Positions 1 to 6,572 of a DNA stretch of 11,873 nt are shown here, piece by piece; position 1 is the first letter of the stretch, and each line of letters begins with the position of its first letter. A model generated the notes under the pieces. The model searched no databases. It saw only the letters and a list, made by a program, of their open reading frames with translations, and was not told the origin of the DNA. Where the stretch lies: contig JANYAJ010000208.1 of NCBI GenBank assembly GCA_025361385.1, positions 1 to 11,873 of the forward strand. The letters are read 5' to 3'. The translations under genes were made by a program, and so were the position numbers. Source of the DNA: Nitrospira sp. GTDB lineage: Bacteria > Nitrospirota > Nitrospiria > Nitrospirales > Nitrospiraceae.

Positions 1-2624
1 TTGTGAATATCGGTGAACGAACCAACGTCACAGGGTCACCGGCTTTTTCCAAACTGATTCTGGGTGGCGAGTATGAAGCGGCGCTCTCGGTGGCGCGGCA
101 ACAGGTCGAGGGGGGTGCTCAGATCATCGACATCAATATGGACGAAGGCATGCTCGATTCTCAGGCTGCCATGGACAAGTTCCTACGGTTGGTCGCCTCG
201 GAACCGGATATCACTCGCGTCCCCATTATGGTGGACAGTTCGAAGTGGGACATTCTAGAAGCGGGCTTGAAGAACATCCAGGGTAAGCCGGTCGTCAATA
301 GCATCAGTCTTAAGGAAGGCGAAGCCAAGTTCCTCCATCAGGCTAAATTGGTGCATCGCTATGGGGCGGCGGTGGTGGTCATGGCGTTCGATGAGCGTGG
401 CCAGGCCGATACCTATGAGCGCAAGATCGAGGTCTGTGAGCGGGCCTATCGTCTCCTCACGGAACGTATTGGGTTTCCTCCCCAGGACATCATCTTCGAT
501 CCGAACATCCTGACGGTGGCGACCGGCATCGAGGAACACAATAATTATGCGGTGAACTTCCTCGACGCGACGCGCTGGATCAAGCAACATCTTCCGCTCG
601 CGAAAGTCAGCGGCGGCGTCAGCAACATTTCCTTCTCATTCCGCGGCAACAATCGCGTGCGCGAGGCGATGCATGCGGCCTTCCTCTATCACGCGATCAA
701 GGCCGGTCTGGACATGGGGATCGTGAACGCCGGGCAGTTGGCGGTGTACGAGGAGATTCCCAAGGATCTGTTGGAGCTGGTGGAAGACGTGCTGCTGAAC
801 CGCCGTCCCGATGCGACGGAGCGGTTGGTGACCTTTGCCGAGACCGTCAAGCAATTGGGTAAAGTGGCAGTCAAAGACGATGAGTGGCGTTCAGGCACAG
901 TCGAGGAGCGACTCTCCCATGCTTTGGTCAAAGGTGTAACCGACTATATCGAGCAGGATATCGAAGAAGCTCGTCTGCAGTATGCGAAGCCGCTGCATGT
1001 GATCGAGGGACCCCTGATGGCCGGGATGAACATCGTCGGGGACCTGTTCGGGGCCGGCAAGATGTTTTTGCCGCAAGTGGTTAAGAGCGCTCGAGTTATG
1101 AAGAAGGCCGTGGCCTATCTGATGCCCTTCATGGAGGAGGAGAAGCTCAAGTCGGGAGCCTCAAGTTCGAATGGAAAAATTCTGCTCGCCACGGTGAAGG
1201 GCGATGTGCACGACATCGGGAAGAACATCGTCGGGGTGGTCCTGGGTTGTAATAACTACGAGGTGATCGATCTTGGAGTGATGGTGCCCTGTGAGCAGAT
1301 CTTAGCGGCAGCACGCGAACATGGGGTCGCGATCATCGGGTTGAGCGGGCTGATCACCCCATCCCTAGACGAAATGGCCCATGTGGCACGCGAGTTAAAG
1401 CGCGAGGGCTTTGATCTGCCGCTGCTGATCGGCGGCGCGACCACGAGCAAAGCCCATACGGCCGTCAAGATTGCCCCGGGCTACCACCACTCCGTGGTGC
1501 ATGTACTGGATGCCTCCAGGGCCGTGGGTGTCGTCGGGAGTCTGGTCAATGCCGGCTTGCGGGACGATTTCGCCAAGACGATTCGTGCGGACTACGATCA
1601 GATTCGCCAGACTCATCACGACAAGGGGGCAAAAACCCTCTGGACCTTGGCTAAGGCGCAAGCCAATCGGTTCCAATCCAAGTGGGCTGAGGTCGATATC
1701 CCAAAACCGGCCTTCACGGGGATCAAGACCTTGCCGCAGCAGCCGCTGGATCAGCTGATTCCCTATATCGATTGGTCGCCCTTCTTTCACACGTGGGAAT
1801 TGCGTGGACGCTACCCGACCATTTTTGACGATCCAGTCGTGGGAGCAAAGGCGAAGGAGTTGCATGACGACGCGTTAGCCTTGCTTCGAAAGATTGTGGA
1901 GCAGCGGTTATTCACCGCTAATGGGGTCTATGGCTTCTTCCCTGCCAACAGTGTGGGAGACGATATTGAGATCTACCGCGACGAACAGCGCACGGCGGTC
2001 TTGACGACCATCCATACCCTGCGTCAGCAGTCGGAGAAGCCGCAAGGGCAGCCGAGTTTTGCGCTGGCTGATTTTATCGCGCCGAAAGAGTCCGGCCGGG
2101 CGGATTATCTCGGAGCCTTTGCCGTGACGACGGGAATTGGGGTCGATCTCTTGTGTAAGGAGTTCGAACGGGACCACGACGATTATAACTCCATCATGGC
2201 CAAAGCTCTGGCCGATCGTCTAGCCGAAGCCTTTGCCGAATATCTCCATAAGCAGGCGCGTGATGTGTGGGGGTACGGCACAGAAGAGACGTTGTCGACT
2301 GAGGATCTGATCCGTGAGAAATATCGCGGGATTCGACCGGCACCCGGCTATCCTGCCTGTCCCGACCATACAGAGAAACGGTTGCTCTTCGATCTCTTGT
2401 CTGCAGAACAGCAGACAGGCATTACCTTGACGGAAAGCTTCGCCATGTGGCCGGCGGCTTCGGTCAGTGGGTTGTACTTCGCGCATCCGGACGCCAGATA
2501 TTTTGCGGTGGGGAAGATTGGGAAGGATCAAGTGCTCGACTATCAGTTGCGAAAGGGCATGCCGCTTTCAGCACTCGAACGATGGTTGGGACCGAACCTG
2601 AACTATGAACCCACTGGTGGATAG
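1..2624 (+). CDS. metH: Cobalamin-dependent methionine synthase (MetH), 5'-truncated by window edge
   Basis: MetH transfers a methyl group from 5-methyltetrahydrofolate through cob(I)alamin to homocysteine, making methionine in the cytoplasm. About 873 residues are visible, beginning inside the protein: [12 protein letters not shown] is the first strand of the pterin-binding barrel (residues 1-250). A helical cap follows (300-385), then the B12-binding Rossmann domain with DVHDIGKN (401-408, cobalt-ligating His403) and Ser454 in the ITPS turn, then the SAM-dependent reactivation domain (about 545-873) with [12 protein letters not shown] (Arg778). These residues match His759, Ser810 and Arg1134 of the E. 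coli enzyme at one constant offset of 356, so about 356 N-terminal residues (the zinc/homocysteine module) lie upstream. The GTG at base 3 is an internal valine codon, not a start. The gene is intact through its TAG stop and converges with the next gene across 40 bp. Confidence 0.97.
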   Translation, partial: VNIGERTNVTGSPAFSKLILGGEYEAALSVARQQVEGGAQIIDINMDEGMLDSQAAMDKFLRLVASEPDITRVPIMVDSSKWDILEAGLKNIQGKPVVNSISLKEGEAKFLHQAKLVHRYGAAVVVMAFDERGQADTYERKIEVCERAYRLLTERIGFPPQDIIFDPNILTVATGIEEHNNYAVNFLDATRWIKQHLPLAKVSGGVSNISFSFRGNNRVREAMHAAFLYHAIKAGLDMGIVNAGQLAVYEEIPKDLLELVEDVLLNRRPDATERLVTFAETVKQLGKVAVKDDEWRSGTVEERLSHALVKGVTDYIEQDIEEARLQYAKPLHVIEGPLMAGMNIVGDLFGAGKMFLPQVVKSARVMKKAVAYLMPFMEEEKLKSGASSSNGKILLATVKGDVHDIGKNIVGVVLGCNNYEVIDLGVMVPCEQILAAAREHGVAIIGLSGLITPSLDEMAHVARELKREGFDLPLLIGGATTSKAHTAVKIAPGYHHSVVHVLDASRAVGVVGSLVNAGLRDDFAKTIRADYDQIRQTHHDKGAKTLWTLAKAQANRFQSKWAEVDIPKPAFTGIKTLPQQPLDQLIPYIDWSPFFHTWELRGRYPTIFDDPVVGAKAKELHDDALALLRKIVEQRLFTANGVYGFFPANSVGDDIEIYRDEQRTAVLTTIHTLRQQSEKPQGQPSFALADFIAPKESGRADYLGAFAVTTGIGVDLLCKEFERDHDDYNSIMAKALADRLAEAFAEYLHKQARDVWGYGTEETLSTEDLIREKYRGIRPAPGYPACPDHTEKRLLFDLLSAEQQTGITLTESFAMWPAASVSGLYFAHPDARYFAVGKIGKDQVLDYQLRKGMPLSALERWLGPNLNYEPTGG

Positions 2625-2664
2625 TCTGAGGAGACGGCTGCTCGCGGACCTGTTTAACCTGCTG

Positions 2665-3174
2665 TTATGAAACTGCGGCGAGTACCTTCGGATGTGTCGG
2701 CTTGCCGATTGCTGCGGTCAGTGCCGACTTCACCCGCCGGTATCGTTCTTCAGCCCATCGATTCACGTCTTCTGAATCAGTAAAGACCAACTCCCAGGCT
2801 TTCGCGGCATCCAACATCAATAGTTGGTGTGGCTGAGTATTGCCAGGCAAATAGACGACGAGTACCGCGGATTTCCCTGTCAGGCTGATATCGGTGAACA
2901 CATGCAGCATGGCGCCATCAGGCAATGTGATGTCGCGAGATGCGGCTTCCACGAGTGGATGGTACAGCCGCTGAAGAAATTGAGACGTCACTTCGTAGGG
3001 GTTTGTCGTACTGAGGAGGCGGGGATTGGGGTTTTCTCCAAACAGGTTCTCGGTGAGGTAGGTTGCAGCTTCCCAGGTCGGCATAACTCCGGACGTGACC
3101 AGGGATTCACAGAGATAGGCGATCCAATTGCGTGTCGCCCCAGGTTTGCGGGTTGCCGTTGCCTTCTTTGCCAT
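2665..3174 (-). CDS. Hypothetical protein, 169 aa
   Basis: I do not recognise this family. The product is a soluble-looking protein of 169 residues with no signal peptide or membrane segment. It starts with a basic, Ala/Thr-rich tail (MAKKATATRKPGATRNW) followed by an apparently mixed alpha/beta body; residues about 90-130 alternate hydrophobic strands (MLHVFTDI, SAVLVVYLP) and contain a GNTQPHQLLML segment, and the C-terminal part is a charged helix (WAEERYRRVKSAL). The ATG at 3174 is chosen because AAAGGA lies 9 bases upstream; the in-frame TTG at 3183 has no spacing for a Shine-Dalgarno site. It follows the HD-GYP regulator on the same strand after 142 bp but has its own promoter, so it need not be co-transcribed. 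Function cannot be assigned from sequence. Confidence 0.8.
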   Translation of the reverse strand: MAKKATATRKPGATRNWIAYLCESLVTSGVMPTWEAATYLTENLFGENPNPRLLSTTNPYEVTSQFLQRLYHPLVEAASRDITLPDGAMLHVFTDISLTGKSAVLVVYLPGNTQPHQLLMLDAAKAWELVFTDSEDVNRWAEERYRRVKSALTAAIGKPTHPKVLAAVS

Positions 3175-3214
3175 GATCGGCAATCCTTTCGAGCGTATGC
3201 CGTGAGATGGTGTG

Positions 3215-3251
3215 GGTACAGGATCTGGAAATCTGCGTGGGTATCTGTACC
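3215..3251. repeat. Inverted repeat GGTACAG / CTGTACC in the leader of the hypothetical gene
   Basis: GGTACAG at 3215-3221 is perfectly complementary to CTGTACC at 3245-3251, with a 23-base loop. It lies between the predicted transcription start and the ribosome binding site, so it could be an operator or an RNA stem. It could also be chance. Confidence 0.3.
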
Positions 3252-3266
3252 GATCGAGATGAGGAA

Positions 3267-3295
3267 AGTATATCGGCGGGTAGAAAACCGGTCAA
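3267..3295 (-). promoter_or_regulatory. Sigma70-type promoter of the 169-aa hypothetical gene
   Basis: On the - strand TTGACC (3290-3295) and TATACT (3267-3272) are separated by exactly 17 bases, each one base from consensus. Predicted transcription starts near 3260, leaving a leader of about 85 bases before the ATG at 3174. The leader contains a 7-bp inverted repeat (3215-3251). Confidence 0.65.
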
Positions 3296-3316
3296 CGAAA
3301 TGACGAAAAAGGATAC

Positions 3317-4459
3317 TTATGACTCGGGAACGATTCCAGGCGATGAAGGGTCGGCATACCGGTCGTGAATGCGCTTGATGTCATCCATCGAGGCAAAGAA
3401 GATATCGAGCAGCTCGGGATCGAAGTGTTCACCTCGATGCTTGCTCATGAGTTCGACGGCGTGATCGAGGGTAAAAGCCGGCTTGTAGACCCGTTGCGTG
3501 GTGAGTGCATCGAACGCATCGGCAATGGCCGCGATCCGTCCTTCGATGGGAATCGTTTCGCCTTTAAGCTTCCGTGGATATCCATTCCCATCCCAGCGCT
3601 CATGGTGGGTCCAGGCAATTAAGGCGGCTACTTTGAGGATCTCCGCATCAGATCCGTCGAGGATGCGATAGCCGATTTCTGCATGTTGAGAGATCACGTC
3701 GAACTCTTCCGGCGTGAACTTGCCGGGTTTCAGGAGCACATGATCCGGTGTCCCGATTTTTCCGATGTCATGCATCGGGCTGGCGGTGCGGATCAACTCA
3801 CAGCGTTCCGCTGAGAGTCCGTATTTCCTGGCGAGCAATTCGCAATAGTGGCTCATGCGATGAATATGCTGGGCCGTGGCGCCGTCCCGGTATTCTGCGG
3901 CGATGGCAAGCCGTTGAATCGTTTCTTCTCGCGAGAGGCGCAATTCTTTTTCGCTGCGTTCGAGCCACTCAAGCGCTTGCTGCAGCGCCATCGTCCTGGT
4001 TCGCACGATGTCTTCGAGGTTCTCTCGTTGGAGACGATTTTCCATCTCCAGCCGACGGCGGCGGAGTGCATTCGCGACATCGATCAAGACTTCATTGGAC
4101 TCAAACGGCTTGACGATGTACCCGAAGGCGCCGATGTCTAACGCCGCATTCGCCAGCACGGAACTATCGAGACCGGTCACCATGATCACGGCGGTTGAGG
4201 GATACTGGCTCAGGATATTACGGACCAGATCCATGCCTGACTCGCCGGGCATATTCACATCGCACAACATCAAGGCAAATGGTTGTTCTTCCAGTTTCAC
4301 GCGCGCGTCTCGCGCATCGGACGCCAGCACCGTTTCGTAGCCGTGGGTCTGCAGCATGTATCCCAATAGCCGACGGATGGGCTCTTCGTCATCGACGATC
4401 AGAATACGTTTGAGCTCAAGAAGGGTTTGCTGGCTTGGTCGGTCAAGAAGTAGCGTCAT
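3317..4459 (-). CDS. Response regulator with REC and HD-GYP domains (predicted c-di-GMP phosphodiesterase)
   Basis: This cytoplasmic two-component output protein (380 aa) probably hydrolyses cyclic-di-GMP when phosphorylated, as RpfG-type proteins do. The REC domain (residues 16-132) has the acidic pair Asp23/Asp24, the phospho-acceptor Asp67 in CDVNMP, Thr95 and Lys117 (KPF). Residues 135-185 form a charged, probably coiled-coil linker. The HD-GYP domain (186-350) has EYRDGATAQHIHRM, the metal-binding His230-Asp231 in SPMHDIGKIG, His285-His286 in THHERWDGNGYP (GYP at 293-295) and a following ADAFDALTT segment, so all metal ligands look intact. No GGDEF domain is present. The ATG at 4459 has no strong Shine-Dalgarno sequence; no better start precedes the REC core. 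The cognate histidine kinase is not in the window. Its target process is unknown. Confidence 0.92.
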   Translation of the reverse strand: MTLLLDRPSQQTLLELKRILIVDDEEPIRRLLGYMLQTHGYETVLASDARDARVKLEEQPFALMLCDVNMPGESGMDLVRNILSQYPSTAVIMVTGLDSSVLANAALDIGAFGYIVKPFESNEVLIDVANALRRRRLEMENRLQRENLEDIVRTRTMALQQALEWLERSEKELRLSREETIQRLAIAAEYRDGATAQHIHRMSHYCELLARKYGLSAERCELIRTASPMHDIGKIGTPDHVLLKPGKFTPEEFDVISQHAEIGYRILDGSDAEILKVAALIAWTHHERWDGNGYPRKLKGETIPIEGRIAAIADAFDALTTQRVYKPAFTLDHAVELMSKHRGEHFDPELLDIFFASMDDIKRIHDRYADPSSPGIVPES

Positions 4460-4660
4460 AATGTGTACGGTGTGTCTGTCTTGTGTGGTGAAGGAAAAGA
4501 CTGTCTAGGTCCGGTGAATGCTCGTTACGGTTATGATAGGCATGGGCCCCCAGAGAACTGTAAGGGCAGGTGCACCTTTTATGCCATCATATTGCGAAAA
4601 CCCCGCACTGCTAGGCCCTGCCAACGGGTGACATCTTTGTGATCGAGAAGGAGCGAAATC

Positions 4661-4792
4661 ATGCGCTGTGACAGCATTTTTAAAGGGGGGTCGTGGTCGT
4701 GGCGTTTGTGGCGTAGAGGAGGCACTCAACTGGAGTGCGGAAAGAGCTGTACAGATTTCGCCGATTGCACCGTGTACTTTTGTACAAATTGA
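4661..4792 (+). CDS. Possible small cysteine-rich peptide, 43 aa
   Basis: An ATG at 4661 is preceded by AGGAG with 7 bases spacing, a better ribosome binding site than that of most genes in the window. The 43-residue product has a cationic, Trp-rich first half (SWSWRLWRR, residues 11-19), a Gly-Gly at 20-21, and then four cysteines in C-x3-C-x5-C-x4-C spacing ([16 protein letters not shown], residues 26-41) plus Cys3. The four late cysteines could bind metal or form disulfides. It ends 131 bp before rph, and its stop overlaps a TTGACA -35 element. I know no family for it. A chance ORF in a promoter region is a real alternative; no promoter of its own was found. Confidence 0.3.
   Translation: MRCDSIFKGGSWSWRLWRRGGTQLECGKSCTDFADCTVYFCTN
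4773..4786. repeat. Palindrome TGTAC-N4-GTACA
   Basis: A perfect 5-bp inverted repeat around TTTT ends two bases upstream of a consensus TTGACA hexamer (4789-4794). A related perfect palindrome, CTGTACAG, lies at 4747-4754. This position is typical of a repressor or activator operator, but no regulator is identifiable here. Confidence 0.3.
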
Positions 4793-4817
4793 CAATAAAA
4801 ATGAGCAAAGGCATACA
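4789..4817 (+). promoter_or_regulatory. Candidate upstream promoter of rph (P1)
   Basis: A consensus -35 TTGACA (4789-4794) is followed after 17 bases by CATACA (4812-4817), a weak -10 with only three of six consensus bases. It would give a leader of about 100 bases before rph. The palindromes just upstream suggest regulation. Confidence 0.35.
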
Positions 4818-4865
4818 GTCGGTTCTGTCGGCTCCAGTCGTCGCTGGGGTGTCAGGCCGGTTTCA

Positions 4866-4895
4866 TTGCGCTTTCGCCGGGCCTTCACTTATAAT
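4866..4895 (+). promoter_or_regulatory. Candidate proximal promoter of rph-rdgB-tRNA-Pro (P2)
   Basis: TATAAT (4890-4895), a perfect -10, is preceded after 18 bases by TTGCGC (4866-4871), a partial -35. Transcription would begin near 4902, leaving a leader of about 21 bases that ends with the rph ribosome binding site AGGAG (4913-4917). Confidence 0.55.
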
Positions 4896-4923
4896 GCGCC
4901 ACATCACACAACAGGAGTTACCA

Positions 4924-5667
4924 ATGAGCAGTGCAGCAGGAATACTACGTGTCGATGGGCGGCGAAAAGATCAATTGCGTCCGGTTAAGGTCACGCGAAA
5001 TTTCATTAAGCATGCCGAAGGATCTGTGCTGATTGAAATGGGCGATACCAAAGTCATTTGTACGGCTTCGATTGAAGAGAAGGTGCCTCCGTTTCTGAAG
5101 GGAAAAGGGCAAGGATGGGTGACGGCAGAGTATTCGATGCTCCCTCGTTCGACCCACGACCGATCCCCGCGTGAAGCGGTCAAAGGAAAGCAAAGCGGCA
5201 GAACGTTGGAAATTCAACGTCTTGTCGGGCGAGCCCTCCGTGCGGTGACCGATATGGGGCAGATGGGAGAACGGTCGATCTGGCTCGATTGCGACGTGAT
5301 CCAAGCAGACGGCGGGACCAGAACGGCCTCCATTACGGGAGCCTTTATTGCCTTGGCCGATGCCTTCTCCTCGCTCAAGAAGAAGGGGCTGATCAAAAAA
5401 CGTCCATTGACGGACTATCTGGCCGCGATCAGTGTCGGGAAAGTGGGCGGGGAAATCCTGCTCGATCTGGCCTATACCGAGGACTCGATGGCCGATGTCG
5501 ATATGAATGTCGTTATGACGGGGCAAGGGCGCTATGTCGAAGTACAAGGCACCGCAGAACGGACTCCCTTTGCCAAATCTGAAATGGATGAGTTCATGGC
5601 GGTGGGATGGAGCGGGATTCAGACTCTCACCGCGCTGCAAAAGGATCTGATCGGGGAATTGGAGTAG
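4924..5667 (+). CDS. rph: Ribonuclease PH
   Basis: RNase PH is a phosphate-dependent 3'-5' exoribonuclease that trims tRNA precursors in the cytoplasm, usually as a hexamer. The 247-residue product matches the family in length and order: RPVKVTRNF near the N-terminus, [11 protein letters not shown] (67-77), the [16 protein letters not shown] helix (91-106), the phosphate-binding GGTR (130-133) and the catalytic acidic residues Asp181 and Asp187 in [17 protein letters not shown]. The ATG at 4924 is chosen because AGGAG ends 6 bases upstream and homology starts just after it; upstream in-frame starts would add 63 residues without RNase PH character and would cover the proximal promoter. rdgB follows after 10 bases, and a tRNA gene ends the cluster, which fits its substrate. 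Confidence 0.97.
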   Translation: MSSAAGILRVDGRRKDQLRPVKVTRNFIKHAEGSVLIEMGDTKVICTASIEEKVPPFLKGKGQGWVTAEYSMLPRSTHDRSPREAVKGKQSGRTLEIQRLVGRALRAVTDMGQMGERSIWLDCDVIQADGGTRTASITGAFIALADAFSSLKKKGLIKKRPLTDYLAAISVGKVGGEILLDLAYTEDSMADVDMNVVMTGQGRYVEVQGTAERTPFAKSEMDEFMAVGWSGIQTLTALQKDLIGELE

Positions 5668-5677
5668 GGCAGAGGCG

Positions 5678-6310
5678 ATGATCCGTGAATTAGTGCTTGC
5701 CACTCGCAACCGGCATAAAGTCATAGAACTCGTCGCGCTCTTACGCGGGCTGGGCATCACGATTCGCAGCCTCGATGAATTTCCGGATGCACCGGACGTA
5801 GTCGAAGATGGGGCGACTTGCGAAGCCAACGCGATCAAGAAAGCGCGTGCGATCGCCGAATATACAGGCTTGCCGGCTGTCGCCGACGATACAGGACTTG
5901 AAGTCGATGCACTCGGTGGGCGGCCCGGTGTCCATGCGGCCCGATATGCCGGGGAAGACGCCACCTACGACGACAATTGCCGGAAGTTGCTGCGAGAGTT
6001 GACGGGTGTGCCTCATGAACGACGAACCGCTCGCTTTGTGACCGTCGCAGCGATCGTCCTTCCGTCTGGTGAAATGCGAGTGGTACATGGTACGCTGGAT
6101 GGAGCGATTGCAGATGAGACGAACGGCACGTTAGGATTCGGATATGATCCAGTCTTCTTCGTCCCAGAATTGGGGAAGACATTGGCTCAACTCTCGGCGG
6201 ATCAAAAGAATACGATCAGCCATCGTGCTAAAGCCTTCACTCTGGCGAAAGATCTGTTGCGAGAGATGAAGTTCGAGTTACTCGAGTCGGGGCGTAGCGC
6301 AGCTCGGTAG
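5678..6310 (+). CDS. rdgB: XTP/dITP (non-canonical purine NTP) pyrophosphatase, RdgB/HAM1 family
   Basis: This enzyme hydrolyses dITP, ITP and XTP to the monophosphate and pyrophosphate, keeping deaminated purines out of DNA and RNA. The 210-residue product shows the family motifs: [12 protein letters not shown] (7-18), [15 protein letters not shown] (42-56), [24 protein letters not shown] (69-92, catalytic Asp70/Asp71), GFGYDPVF (153-160) and ISHRAKA (180-186). It begins 10 bases after the rph stop with GAGG close upstream, so the two are co-transcribed. The TAG stop (6308-6310) falls in the D loop of tRNA-Pro: the last seven residues (SGRSAAR) are encoded by tRNA sequence and lie beyond the conserved fold. 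The gene otherwise looks intact. The RdgB family usually has about 195-205 residues, so the tail is a small extension. Confidence 0.96.
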   Translation: MIRELVLATRNRHKVIELVALLRGLGITIRSLDEFPDAPDVVEDGATCEANAIKKARAIAEYTGLPAVADDTGLEVDALGGRPGVHAARYAGEDATYDDNCRKLLRELTGVPHERRTARFVTVAAIVLPSGEMRVVHGTLDGAIADETNGTLGFGYDPVFFVPELGKTLAQLSADQKNTISHRAKAFTLAKDLLREMKFELLESGRSAAR

Positions 6311-6364
6311 CGCGCCTGCTTTGGGAGCAGGATGTCGCAGGTTCGAATCCTGTCGCCCCGACCA
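6288..6364 (+). tRNA. tRNA-Pro (UGG anticodon)
   Basis: The cloverleaf is complete: acceptor CGGGGCG (6288-6294) with CGCCCCG (6354-6360), D stem GCGC/GCGC (6297-6300, 6310-6313), anticodon stem CCTGC/GCAGG around TTTGGGA with TGG at 6322-6324, five-base variable loop, T stem GCAGG/CCTGT with loop TTCGAAT, discriminator A and encoded CCA (6362-6364). Its first 23 bases overlap the end of rdgB on the same strand, so it is probably cut by RNase P from the rph-rdgB transcript. Confidence 0.97.
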
Positions 6365-6378
6365 ACCACAGTTTCTTC

Positions 6379-6410
6379 GATCCGTCGCCTATCATTGAGG
6401 CGCCTGGATC
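6379..6410. terminator. Hairpin after tRNA-Pro, possible terminator
   Basis: GATCC pairs with GGATC, and inside that CGCCT pairs with AGGCG around ATCATTG; a GT/CCT internal loop separates the two stems. It starts 15 bases after the tRNA CCA. No T-run follows on either strand, so an intrinsic terminator is uncertain. Confidence 0.35.
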
Positions 6411-6471
6411 AATGCCTCCAGTGTGTAGCACCCATCTATCGGGCTCATAAAACATAGCCGTGTACGTATGT

Positions 6472-6508
6472 CGAAGGGGATTGTCCAAGCTATGGAGAAT
6501 CCCCTTCG
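6472..6508. terminator. 11-bp perfect inverted repeat between convergent units
   Basis: CGAAGGGGATT (6472-6482) and AATCCCCTTCG (6498-6508) are perfect complements around a 15-base loop. It lies between the 3' end of the caspase gene (- strand) and tRNA-Pro (+ strand), where a bidirectional terminator is expected. No T-run flanks it on either strand, so it may instead protect 3' ends or be Rho-associated. Confidence 0.45.
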
Positions 6509-6572
6509 TCATTGATGCCATCCGCTCATGTGTTGGTTGGCTTTTGCGGCGAAATGAATGCTGTGCCGCAGT

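Larger units (their letters stand above)
4460..4923. other. 464-bp intergenic region between divergent HD-GYP gene and rph
   Basis: The stretch holds no ORF with coding character except one small cysteine-rich candidate at 4661-4792. It contains a perfect 10-bp palindrome (AGGTGCACCT, 4568-4577), CTGTACAG (4747-4754), TGTAC-N4-GTACA (4773-4786) and two candidate + strand promoters. I could not find a convincing - strand promoter for the HD-GYP gene. Confidence 0.6.

Noticed and set aside
3..5. GTG as the start codon of metH
   Set aside because: It encodes the Val of an internal conserved pterin-domain strand; a constant 356-residue offset to E. coli MetH shows the gene begins upstream of the window.
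4505..4888. 127-codon - strand ORF in the rph upstream region
   Set aside because: The composition is that of a random frame, there is no start signal, and it covers both candidate promoters.
4735..4923. Longer start for rph adding 63 residues
   Set aside because: The added residues have no RNase PH character and cover a perfect TATAAT; the AGGAG site places the start at 4924.
4945..5964. 339-codon - strand ORF opposite rph and rdgB
   Set aside because: It is antisense to two clearly conserved genes, low in complexity and rich in Ser/Arg/Pro; a shadow frame.
6237..6521. 94-codon - strand ORF containing [20 protein letters not shown]
   Set aside because: This is the well-known false protein made by translating tRNA-Pro antisense; it overlaps rdgB and the tRNA and has no coding support.
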